Origin: Zelopaecilomyces penicillatus
Lineage: Eukaryota; Ascomycota; Sordariomycetes; Hypocreales; Pseudodiploosporaceae
DNA: 64,000 nt
Assembly: GCA_005765155.1 (NCBI GenBank)
Contig: VCCP01000006.1
Coordinates: 1,190,501-1,254,500 of the forward strand
Reading direction: 5' to 3'
Both the position numbers and the translations under genes were made by a program. Each line of letters opens with the position of its first letter. The stretch's first letter is position 1. Below, in pieces: positions 11,714-23,237 of this stretch. The notes beneath the pieces were generated by a model. That model did not search any database and was not told the origin of the DNA. It saw only the letters and a list, made by a program, of their open reading frames with translations.

Positions 11714-12305
11714 ACAAGGAGAGTAACAACGACTAACAGTCATATCGACTAATTTGTTTCAATAATGGCAGTTCCTCCTACGATTACCGCCATCTTGCAC
11801 TTCGACTCCCTTGTCGCGCCAAACATGCGCGATTCCGGTCAAACGGATACCCAATACAACAGGTGACGCACAAGTCCTGTCACCAATCCTAGATAACTCA
11901 ATACAAATACTCGCGGGCCGAGAACCGCCCTCGCAGGTTTCAATCTCGGCAGTACTATAATTGCTCGTATTAAGATGTGTACTCCATACGGTGGGTGGCG
12001 TTGCTGTCAAAGTTCATGTTACAAACCCTGGCTCGACAGGGATTTAAATGAGGCTCTCTGACCCTGTTTGATAGTTCCCCATGTTGTCACGTACCGGTAG
12101 TCTGCTTGACAACTGACCATGTTACATGTGCGAATCGTACATTCAAAATTAATACTCCGTACAAACCTGCACATGTGCATACAATATGTACAATTAGCCT
12201 GGTGGACGGACGCGATCATGGGTGAACCCCTTGACAACTCCACACATTTGAAGTCGGGTTATTAGATGTATTCATTATTACCAGGAGCATGGGGCAGACA
12301 GAGGA

Positions 12306-12325
12306 GGGGGGGGGGGGGGGGGGGG
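12306..12325. repeat. Poly-G tract, 20 nt
   Basis: An uninterrupted run of 20 G. One of several unusually long G/C homopolymers in this window. Confidence 0.85.
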
Positions 12326-14089
12326 CGACCCCAGAGCCTGGATGGATGTGTTTGCCCGTAGACGGTGCACCGCTATGAACCACCCTCTTTTCTTGCGTCT
12401 ATGTAGGAATGAGGATATCAAACTACGACGCTGCGGGATTCGCAGCTTTAGCATTCCGTTTGAAAATCGTATTAACAGGCGCACATATACGAGCCCGTCC
12501 GTACAATCGATGCCCAACCTGTAAACTAACTACAACAACGGGACCGACAAGCAAGGAAGAAGGAAATAAACCCAACTAAACAAACAAAAAGAAGGGATCT
12601 GGTCGTCGCGCGCAAGCCTCATCAAGAACGAACAGCCAATCGTACGCGATTATTAAACTTTTTTCATTTTTTCCGGGTTCCAGGCAATTTCACTGGTTCG
12701 GCCGAAGGCTGTCCGAAGCCACCAGCGCGGGACTTGACCGGTGCAAGCCTCGTCCATTCCAATCTAGGTTTATGCTTTTCTTCTTCGTCGTTCCGTCCGC
12801 CCATCCCGCGCCTCTTTTTTCTCCTTTCTGGGGGGCAGTAATTTATTTCGTAGAATCTTCTCTACACCAAATGCAAAATGTACGGATACAGACGCCCGCC
12901 CGGCCCCCAATCCTGCCGGTACATCATATCATATCAATATCATATAAATCACCAGAAGCAAAAGGTACGTGTGGCTTGATGGCCAACTCACGCACGCATA
13001 GAAGTTTATCAATCTTCATTCGCACAGCACAGCATCGCTGGATTTGTACGAGCAACGCATGCATCATGGCCCAAATAGGCCATCAAACACCCTCTACACT
13101 AAAAGCAAAAATAAGGTTTGCTGTCTGTTTCTTGTCTTTTGTTCTGAACCCCCGTGTTCACCGCCAGAATGGGAAGCCATTTGGGCCCAATTCTCACATC
13201 TTTGCACACACTTTGCATCCAAGTCAGTTCCTTTTTGAGCCGTGACCTCTTTTTTTCTTTTCTTTTTTTCCTTTTCTTGTGTTCATCATCTCGCAGCCTT
13301 TTGCTTTTTTTTGCTCTTCTTTCCCGCCTTATTACTCTCCCAAAGTAGGAAAGGTAGGAGGAGGAGTGTGGGAGGGTGCCGCTTGCGGGGAGGAGGAGGT
13401 GGGTGGAGGGAGATCGGAAACACACACGGCGATAAGCAGCATGACAGTAGAGACAAGCAGTAGTTTCCCTACTCCCCAAATGCCGGTAAATGAGCGACAT
13501 ACAGGACACACACACTCAGCTAAAAGGGAGAACCGGGATTGGGGGGGGGGTATTAGTACGTGTGTACTCCGTACAGTACGTGTGGGTGTGAACGCTAAGC
13601 CGGCTTTTTTCGTTTTTTTGGGTCGTTTCTCTTGTGGCTGGCTGGAACTTGAGGGTCCAGAAAGAAAGAAACAAGAGGGCACACAGCAAGCACGGAGTAG
13701 TTAACTTTGTGAGACCAAAGCTTCCAAAACGGGCTGTGAGCAGTAGCATCGAGGCACGCCATTCATGTTGGTCTCACCCGATTTCGAATAAGCACACTTT
13801 TGTGTGTCTCAACCGACTCTCCCCGGGGGGTGCCTTTTCTTTTTGAAAGCGCTGTGTACTATGTAGAGGGCATCCCTCCTGGCCGAATAAATCACCCTTG
13901 GGGCCAAAAGCGGTCGTCCCCAGCATGTAGCCCTGCAGCTCGGGTACTCGCCTGAGACAAGGACATTCCGCTTTGGATCTTTGCACAAGACGTCCCATCC
14001 ATCCATCTATCCATCCCCTGGTTTAACTTTTTGACAATTGACAGTGACAATTAACAGTCCCGGGCCTCTTGCCGCCGCCGTAGGGCAAG

Positions 14090-14110
14090 ACACACACACA
14101 CACACACACA
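14090..14110. repeat. (AC)n microsatellite
   Basis: Ten AC dinucleotides in a pyrimidine-rich non-coding stretch. Confidence 0.85.
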
Positions 14111-14537
14111 AGTCTCCATCCAACCCGACCCAACGGCCCGCGAGCTCACCTTTACTCACATCACTCACTTTTGCTGTTTGTGTACGGCATGTCTCTCTCT
14201 CTCCCTTACGTTGTGTTTGTGTGTTGTACAGTATATCTTTCCTTTCTTCAATAATACTAGAACACCCACCTCATACATACAGCAAACGAACTATTGACAC
14301 GCAGGTTTGGAAAAGAAAAGAAAAAATCCCCCCAAGACTCCCAGGCGAAAAAACGGACATTATTGCCTGTACAAGATGCACGTACATCTTTCGTTCGTGG
14401 TTGTTCATAGAGAACGCCTCACACGGGGATAACAACTGAACAGCGACCCATTAACACCAAAAGAGACGACGAGAAAAGTAAAAAAAAAAGCTAGATCAGC
14501 TCTTCTGTAATACTGTACACCTACCAAGAGTCGTCCA

Positions 14538-14557
14538 CCCCCCCCCCCCCCCCCCCC
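14538..14557. repeat. Poly-C tract, 20 nt
   Basis: An uninterrupted run of 20 C, followed by further C-rich sequence. Confidence 0.85.
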
Positions 14558-15796
14558 TTCCCGCCCCCTGGGCCTTGCGCACACCGCGGTACCATCCGGT
14601 CGGCGATAAAATGAAATTCCCAAGACCGCAGACGCGGGATGGGTGAGAGAGAGAAAGAGAGAGAACCCTGGTCTGGGAATCACACCAAGTACAAGTCTAC
14701 TTACTACACCTAACCTAAGCAAACAAACGAGGGTTTTATTTGCAGGGAAGTCCGGGACCTGTCGGGTGATCAGCACGCCCCCCCCCTTTCCTTTTCCCTT
14801 CCCCACTTCTTGCTCATCCCATCCCATCCCATCCATATCCCATCCATCTACTCCACTTCCCATCTAGGGTTGGCTGCCTGTTGCGGTTTACTAGGATCCT
14901 GACGGGTTGACAAATTGGCCTTTTGAACTTGGAACCGTCCGGTGTCCAATGACACAACCCCGGAACTTGCCCAGCCCAGCCCAGCCCCTCCCCGGGCAGC
15001 TTCTCGTTGATGACAAGTTCAGACGGTCATGGGTAGAATAAAAAACCCCAGGGCCAGGGAGGGACGTCACCAGAACGTATGTACGTAGTAGTAGTGGCCA
15101 AAGAAAAATGACAGGTAGCCAGACGTGACGGCATAGCTGGTCTGGGCGTTCTTTGCGGTTGAACTGAGTCTTTGCGGTTGCCGTTAATCCTGGATTCAAT
15201 GTACGGATAATAATTCTGCCTGCCTGCATCCTAGACCGGTCCCCGCCTACGAAAGAACTGCCGTCTACAGTACAGAGTACAGCCTTGCTGTACCTCGGCC
15301 TCTTCTGGATAAAGGTTGGGCTCACTTGTGTATTCCGAGGCTTCTTTCTGGCCTTCTCACATCTACTATGTAGACATTATTACGCACACCGCAAAACCTC
15401 ATCGCGCTCAGGCGAAATGTGCAATACCCAAGTAGTAATTACGCACAGTCATCTTTCTTCTACAAGTATGCCCTGCATGAACACAAAACGCGTGCGAGTC
15501 AAAAAGAAAACGCGTGTGCGCTGGATCAACAAAAACGCAAGTCTCTCTTTTGGGACCTGAATCTCCTATCCTTTTTGGATCGATACTGCAAACTAAAGCT
15601 AGGTTAGCTAGTTAAGGTGGCTAGGAACGAACACCAGATTCGCCATGCATGAAGAAAAATACACGGGTGTGCCACTCCTCCCTATTCCCCAGAAAAGATG
15701 ATAGCCAAAAGCAGCCCCCAAGACAGACAAAGTGTGCTGCTACTGTACATGTAGGTGTAATGTATGTCCCAAACGTACAGTATCGCTTGCTGCACA

Positions 15797-15797
<1 letters not shown>

Positions 15798-15827
<30 letters not shown>

Positions 15828-15829
15828 CT
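15798..15829. repeat. (TACA)n microsatellite
   Basis: About eight tandem copies of a 4-bp unit in non-coding sequence. Confidence 0.85.
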
Positions 15830-16725
15830 TGTGCACTAAAGTAAGCATGTCTCTCGTTCACACGGGTGGAGAGAGAGGCTCAAAGCGAAAAAGGATGCGG
15901 CGGCGGCGGCGTGCTCTGCTCTGTCTCAACAGAGCGACCCGATTGTCGGTTTTCTTTTTGAGACAAGCCCAAGCAAACAGAAAGAGTGATTGTGCTTGCA
16001 TATGCACCCGCTAACAACATGTATGGGGTTCCGGATTGAGGGAAAGCTCATTCTCAAAGGAAAGACACAAAACGTGGCATTTCTTAGGGGTCAAAGGGAC
16101 CGGCCCTCACCTCAAAGGGGAAAACGGGTGTCAGACACCAACCACGGCCTTTCTTTGGTACCCTTTCAGCCCAATCCTATCCCATCTCATCCTAGATATT
16201 CCACCGTGCTCAACTAACACAATGGGCGGTGCTTGGATGTCTCTGAGGTGCGCCGCCCCCCCATCTCTCCACTTCAGGGACACTATCGTGCTGTCTTGCA
16301 TAATCGCATTCTTTGCTTCCTTCTTTCTTCCTCCCTCTCTCACATCCTCACGATCTTTCCATGCCGGCGATCTCTTTTCTTCAGCGGGGAGAAACAGTTC
16401 TGCAGCTGCAGTCACACACTATCCAAGCCATTTACCATGCACCCGTCGTCACTTACACCCGATATGGCGGTCAGCTTGAGCTCAGATGCCCCAAGCTCGA
16501 CAGAATGTGTTCGCCGCTCTTTCTCCTTCTCCGGCATAATCACCTGGAAGATGGCCGAAAAGGTTCCAGACTCTTTATTATTATTTTTTCCCTAATAGTT
16601 TCTTTCTTTCTTCCCTTTCTCTCCTAGCCTTGCCCCAGTCCTCGTGACCGCCCCCTGGCGTCTCTCCGTTGGTGTCCATTGCATTTGCCCAACATCTACC
16701 TAGTTCCTTTGTAAATGTTTTATAT

Positions 16726-17307
16726 TCAACTTTCAGCTGCGGACTCCGGCTCCAATGCAGCGTAGGGTCCGTTGAAATGCGGGTTAGGGTAAACAGGCAG
16801 CTTCGCCTTCCATTTCTCAAACTCTGCCGGAGTCCATTCTAATCGGATATCTGGCGGTGGAGCCACGCGAGCCGGTCCCAGTCTTGGCCCGGTGGGAGGC
16901 TCACTGATCCAGAGTCGATAGATCCATTTCTGCTTTGGTCGGAATTGGTGGAATAAAGCGGCGTAGTTACGATCATCACGACTGGCCAGCCTCGCCGAAT
17001 GTGGCAGCCCATCTGCCGACGACATAAAGTCGAGCATACCAAGCGGCCTGCCACCTAGATAGTTTGTCGGCAAGCTCGGCGCATGGAGCACATGAGTCAG
17101 TCGTAGTTTGCCGTGTCGGGGCTCGCCCGATGGAGACAGGAGCCGGACGGGCAGCATAACCGTCCCGATGCCAATGACGGGGTATTGGAAGCCGCCAGCC
17201 GCCTCTTTGTAGCGGTCCTTGACAAATGAGTCAATCGTTATATAATCATTCTCGAACCATTCTCGGTCTTTAGCTGCGCTTTGATGCCCGTCAGTCAGCA
17301 GTGCCAT
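16726..17307 (-). CDS. Retroelement-derived small protein (Copia-type Pol beta-barrel-like domain), N-terminus uncertain
   Basis: An isolated ORF of about 193 aa from ATG 17307; the frame stays open to about 17352 without another ATG. Segments KDREWFENDYITIDSF, VIGIGTVMLPVR and KLRLTHVLHAPSLPTNYLGG resemble the barrel domain that precedes the integrase in Copia-like polyproteins, a fold also found in many stand-alone hypothetical proteins of Sordariomycetes. The C-terminal part (SEPPTGPRLGP, then WTPAEFEKWKAKLP) matches that stand-alone class as I remember it. No protease, integrase, reverse transcriptase or LTR is visible nearby. The N-terminus may lie in an upstream exon, because the codons before ATG 17307 continue in frame to a TTTTCTAG acceptor-like site. 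It could be a domesticated gene or a decayed fragment. A putative 45-nt intron within the ORF was considered and not used. Confidence 0.6.
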   Translation of the reverse strand: MALLTDGHQSAAKDREWFENDYITIDSFVKDRYKEAAGGFQYPVIGIGTVMLPVRLLSPSGEPRHGKLRLTHVLHAPSLPTNYLGGRPLGMLDFMSSADGLPHSARLASRDDRNYAALFHQFRPKQKWIYRLWISEPPTGPRLGPARVAPPPDIRLEWTPAEFEKWKAKLPVYPNPHFNGPYAALEPESAAES

Positions 17308-20300
17308 ATATGTCTTACTTGGGCAACCCACGTTTTTTGGGGCCTTGGTAGTGGCACATACTGGTAGAAAGAGGTGCTAGAAAATACCCAGTCAGGGTAT
17401 AGCTGGCTCATTATGCTCAATACTACAATTATTGATGAATACGATCAATAGTGTTCGTAAAAAAGCAGCTACCTGAAATTAGTAGTCTTTGTTATGCGTT
17501 GCCCTTACTACTATTTTGCGTTTGCCTTGTAGGTCTGAAATTTCTTCATGATGCACCATGGGGCTCTATTTTAAATGCCTTCAAGTTTGCTGAGCATGTC
17601 AAACTTCGACAATGTTTGTGATGCACATTCACGTTTCCATATGCCGTATCTGTGAAAATTTCAACTAATCACACTCTTCCAGGCCCTTTATTCTCATCGC
17701 TCGGCAGCGTGCAGAACCATGGGAGTTCCGATTGACACCTCACTAAGAAACGAGCGATGCTTGTGTATCGATGGAAACTCAAACACGTCTCTCTCACTGC
17801 GTTTTCGATCAATGTGATTCACGGGCAAGCCTCGCCAAACGGTTTATATCACAGTGAGGTGGAGCTCCGTTTTGGCGGTGACTCGCATTACAGTTGAATG
17901 CTTCACACCAGGAGGGCACTCTGTGACGGTCTTGACTCGGCTAGAACTGAGCTTCATTTCATGCTTGGTTCATCTTGCACTGCCCTTTACTCTTTGGTAC
18001 TGCTTCAGGATCATTAGTATTACCGAAGGCGAACAACACAGTGATCAGTGTTCATCGAGTCACCCCATAGCGACGCATTAATGTTTAATGTGTTGTGATG
18101 AGCCGGCCACAGTGACGACAAAGGAGTTGATCATCTCCATCCCAATGACGCTAGCAGATTGCGGCTCTGAAAGATGGCTGGGTGGCGTTTTGTGGCGACT
18201 GTAAATTTCGGCGATATTTCGTTGCGAATGTCTCGAAGTCGATCTAAAATATCCCAGCCGAGCTTCACAAGTTAGGCATTGGTGATTAGCTCTCAGACCT
18301 TCTTTTCCGTATGGCACAACAGTCCCTTGAAACCCGCACCGCCGTCATTGCTAATTGCACGTGGCTGCCTACGGACATGTTCAGCTGCTCAACCACCAGA
18401 AGCTAGTATCAAGACTAATACGAGGCACAATCATGAAGTTGCTGTCCATCATTTCCCCGACATCCTTGTCCCGTCATTTTTCTTTATTTGTACAGGTCCC
18501 CTTAATGCCGAGAGCAAGCTAACGTAGGTACGCACGAGAGTCTGTGCACAGAACTCAAGGAAGAGAACTCCAATGCCAAATACCCGCACGGACTTCTCTG
18601 CGCCCACCGCTGACGCTATACCGCAAGTGACCCATTCATCACACGGGACGTTCAGGGCCTGTTATAATCATCCCCTCAATCCTCCAAACCACTTAATCAA
18701 GTGGTGGTACCGGTATAAGTCGATTACCGGAGGCGTAGAACAGGCACGGGATACAAAAGCTGGGATCCTTTCTGATGATGAGTGAAAACATATACTCAAT
18801 GTCAATAAATGAACGGGTGACTCAGATTAGAGACGACGAGCCGAGGGACAAAAAGTCATTGATCGGCTCTTCGAGCAGCCAATTAGCCAGACAAGACGAA
18901 GTTCTCCATCATCATACTGGTTCATGCGTAGTGTGCACTGTACTACGACTGTGCTCCGTGGCTCGGGCCAAGTACCCACAGCACATTGATCTGGGGAAAC
19001 CGTCCTAGCGCTGCTCGACATCTCTACAAAGGGTCCAAGCAAACTGTAGCATTGAGATTCCCGATGGATGTTGGTACGAGTAGGATGTCGTGTTGATAAG
19101 GTCGCAGTCGGTAGGTATTGCACGTCATGAATCAGAAGCCGAACGAAGAGCAGCTACCGCCACTCAATTTCGGGAGGAATTTAAGCGAAAAGGTGGGCCT
19201 CCTTGGGAGTAGCGTACTTTTTTCACCAACATGCTTTGAGCGTGTGCATGGTTGTTCTGGGGGCCTGAAGAAGGCAAGTTTGGAAAATAGAAATACGGAA
19301 ATGAATATCTCTGATTGTCTATTGTTGATTTATTCGTCGGGTCAATTCAACATAGCAAAGCTGCGAGACAGAAACTGCTGGATAAGAAGTCGAACATTTC
19401 CCGGTGTCATACCGTGTGCACATGTACATAGTATGGTGCTTCGCATTCAAGTACGTGCAGTCGCGTGCACAGATACCACCCAGTCGGATCGTGGAGATCC
19501 GAACAGGGGCTTGGGTTATCTATTGTTTCCCAGATCTATAGGTGTGCTGGTCTCCGAAGTGGGCCCATTTGATTTCATTGCGAAGTCCCACTGAGCTAGG
19601 ATTTTTGTCATAATGTGTCAGTATCTCGGCCCTGGCAAGTATTGCGACTCCACGCAGCAAGAGGGCACGTTCTGCCTCTCTTTCCAGTGTCTAGGCATTA
19701 GCCAGTTGTCCACACGGAAAAAGAGTGTTGCATGCGTGGGAGAGCCTGTGAACCTCGGGAAGACGGCACTGGCCGTCCACGTGGAATGCGACTCAATAAC
19801 CAGGCGCCGTTTGTCGAGCGAGCAAAAGATAAGACATTGCTTTTAGCCAACGACATTGTGCCATCCTCCTGTATGCTTGGGTGTACTGTTGCGCCTCCAG
19901 TGATATCACGGCACTTCGCATCTCTGCAGGCTAGTGTGAAGTTAGTGGACACAGCTAGTCAGGCCAGTCACTCCAAGAGACTGGAGGGGCGTGGATCAAC
20001 CAACAGACAGGGGTGTGCTGCATCTTCACACCACACAGTCGGTTAGAACTAGGATCTTGGGATCTGACACCATCCCCTTGCCTGTCTGAGACCTCTTCTC
20101 TACTCCCTCTTCATCAGAAATCACCATTTTCACAGTTGGTGGCGGCATCGTCGAGAACCAGTAATTATGACAGGAATGGCGAATTACGTAGGATGTGTTC
20201 CCCTCTTTTGCTGTTTAATAGAGCAGTACAGTTTTGCTCTGTCGGGTTCAAGTGTGTTTTCCCCGTCCAACTTTGCGGATCCCGACCGACAGATCCGCTA

Positions 20301-23056
20301 CTCGCCTGTGCACCAATAAGAGGATTGGATGTCCTTGAAGCTCGGCACAATCCAGTCTTGCTGCGGGTAGCTCTTGCACGCAAAACGACTTGTCGTTACA
20401 CCAGTTCCAGTAACACTCAGCCAGTGCATTATCTGTGTTTTTTTATCAAGGCGTTGGCTAGACCGAGCGACCTTGACATTTCGCTTGCGAGTCAGCACCT
20501 CAGCTACCCGAGCCACTCGCAGTCGATATGTGTGTTTAGAAGAAAGGTTACTAACCGTGATGCCTTATTTGGTCTGGCCCAGGAGCTTGTTTCCCATCGC
20601 CTGGCTGCAGGATCGAGACATGGCCTGGTTGGCGGGCGTAAGATGAGGCACTGGGAGCTGGAAGGCGGGCGGTCGCATAACTGGCTTGAGTCGTAGCATC
20701 ACATAGGTCACTAGTGGCTGCTTCCAGAAGTAGTCCTACTGGCATTGATACAGCATCAAGCCATATATACATGGGGTACCTGTAAACTCACGGCAAGTTG
20801 AGTAATGCGATATGTCACTGGAAGTACAATCTGGATTAGCCGAGAATAGCAATGTGTGGATTGAAGATGGTCCAGCACTGCGAGATGACCAACAGGCAAT
20901 TCTTCACATTCCTTTCCCCCAAGCGGCTGTCGACAAGAACACTCTTGGAAATGTCAGTTGTGAGAAAATGAGGTTAGCATAGGTTTGGCTCATTCCGCCG
21001 TCCCACAGGCTGATATTGAGTGTCTCCAAACTCCCATCCCGGAAAATAGCTGGATCAGCCTATGAACTGATTCACTGTCAGATTTGAGGCGTCTGGCCAT
21101 TGGCCCGGCGGTTTGGTCAACCCGCGACATAATCTTCAAGAGAGAGGGGAGGGGGCAGACACTGCACACGGGCATCAAAGCTTTGCCGTTGGTGGTGGTG
21201 GCACAAGTGTGAGTCCTGTGCGGGGCCTGGCGGGCTGTGTCAACTTTCGCGGGGACATGCTCTGGCAGTCGTGGAATTGCAGGGACCCAGCATCTGCCGG
21301 CCGAAAGGTGAGGAGGAATGCAACCAGCACGCATCACATCACACTGCATCGCAGATTGATGGCAGTGCACAGCCTGAGTGAGGTAGGCGTGTCGTCTGGC
21401 TACGGTTGGATGGGCCAGTGTTGCAAAGCATGGAGAGGAAGGAGGATAGTGACGTCGCTAGACAAACTGATGGATCTCTCTCGAGCTTAGTGGTCCACAC
21501 CACCATTAGTTCCTGCCTTCTACTAATGACCTGCACCTGCCACTACTACTGGTACTAAGGTACGTAGTAAGATCAGCTTCGCCCGCCAGTAAGTGTGCAG
21601 CCCTTCAGCTTCAAGCTAAGGCACTGAACAAGCTCGTCTCCCAACTGCCGGCAATGGTCGCTAAACGCTGGTCAGGCAGCTGGAGCATCATCCCCTCCCA
21701 ACCGATGTGTGCTAATGTTTAAGTCGGCTTAGAGATCGTCCCATTACTAGGACGTTATCACACTGAAGATGAGGATACTTCGTTGATTACTCAGGCATCG
21801 AACTCAGCCTTTAAAGGATCCACTTGGCTACGCTGCGTCTCCCTTGCAGATCTGCCTCGTGTTTGTGACTTTGGGAATATGGAACAGTATCTACAAGCTA
21901 AACTTTCCATGCACCTACTCTTGTTCTTTTAATTATACATAATGACCTGGTTAGGTGTACGTTACACCCCCAAACGATGACATTTTGAAGTAGTTAGCGA
22001 GTCCATTGCCTACTCTTTGACTTCGAAGCATTAATGACGCCATGGGAAAAGTGAAAGGGGGTAGTTGCTAAGTACCTTTCAGCGCTGGCATAACCGTAAC
22101 CGAACTCCTTCGGGTGTGACAGCGGTATCGAGCAGGCCGCCCATGACGATGCCACCCACCGGGTCTCAGCCTGCTATCAACCAGTTTGTCTGAGTTGCTT
22201 AAATTCCTGCGCTATTATTCCCCAGGGACAGCCCGTTCAATTGGGAAGCTAGTATCCGTAGCTGGTTGGGAGACATAGCTGAGTGCCAGGCCCACCCCAT
22301 GTCCGTCGCCTCACCGATGAGCCAGAATGACGGATACCTGGGTAGAGTGCAAGATCTACTAGGCCTGGTAATGCGTGCGCAACTCGAACATGCCAGTGAA
22401 CTCTGTGTATGCGTACGCACCGAGTGCGGACCAGAGTACACGTCCAGATGGGAATTGCAGCAAGTTGCAGAACACACGCAACGGTGTCTTGGGAAAACGC
22501 TGCTTTGGGACATAGGTACAGAGGACCATCTCCGCCGCATTTACAGAGCTTGTTTATTGATAATTTATACTTTGGGGTGTGTGACAATAAGCATCTGATT
22601 GGTAAAATTATAGAAAAATAAACAAAAGCGTATAAAGCCCTAAGAGAATTAAAGCTGGAAGTAATGAACAGCTGAGCCCAGATGACCAGCTTTTAGGGGT
22701 TCACTGAATAGAATATTTTAAAAAGACTCGTAGGAGAAGGGAGCTAGCAGAGACTACTACTCGAGCGATGGTCAGTGTTACCGCCTGGCAGGCGAAACTT
22801 CATGAATCCCATCACCACCAGAACAGTCTTGCACGTGGCACTCCGAAACACCGCATGCATTATCAGAAAATGTTGTGTAATAGTGACTGGGCAAGTTGCG
22901 GGTAGGAAACCTTCAATTCGCCATGCGATCAAGTTAGCCACCTCGGTATCAAGCAGTTAGCCGTGGGCAAATATAGGATGATGCAAGAGTCGACATGTGA
23001 GACCATGCCACGCGAGTTCTCAGAGTTTGGAAATTCTCGCTCTTGAAATATGTTTA

Positions 23057-23077
23057 GCATGCGGCATGCGGCATGCG
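23057..23077. repeat. 7-bp tandem repeat, three copies
   Basis: GCATGCG repeated three times head to tail in the gene-free region. Confidence 0.7.
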
Positions 23078-23211
23078 GCTCCCAATCGTACGCGACACGG
23101 GGAGATTTTCCAAAACAAGGCATGTTTGAGAAGGGCGTAGACGGGGCTTGGTACAACGGCCCGGAAAATGACGCTCAGAAGTTCCACCTTCGGGTATCTG
23201 CTTCATCTTCA

Positions 23212-23237
23212 TGCGCAAGCATTTTGCGCAAGCATTT
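23212..23237. repeat. 13-bp tandem duplication
   Basis: TGCGCAAGCATTT occurs twice without a gap in non-coding DNA. Confidence 0.75.

Larger units (their letters stand above)
8421..16725. other. 8.3-kb gene-free, low-complexity intergenic block
   Basis: I find no ORF with family similarity and no chain of exons in either strand. From about 12.7 to 16.7 kb the sequence is rich in pyrimidine runs, homopolymers and microsatellites. No tRNA A/B-box pair or 5S-like sequence was recognised. An unspliced non-coding transcript or the long leader of an unrecognised gene cannot be excluded. Confidence 0.55.

Noticed and set aside
12772..13245. 157-aa plus-strand ORF in the low-complexity block
   Set aside because: It begins in a pyrimidine-rich strand and shows no domain or conserved pattern.
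17274..17318. 45-nt intron within the retroelement-derived ORF
   Set aside because: GT, branch and AG are present, but reading through gives an uninterrupted frame that fits the family better, and 45 nt is very short.
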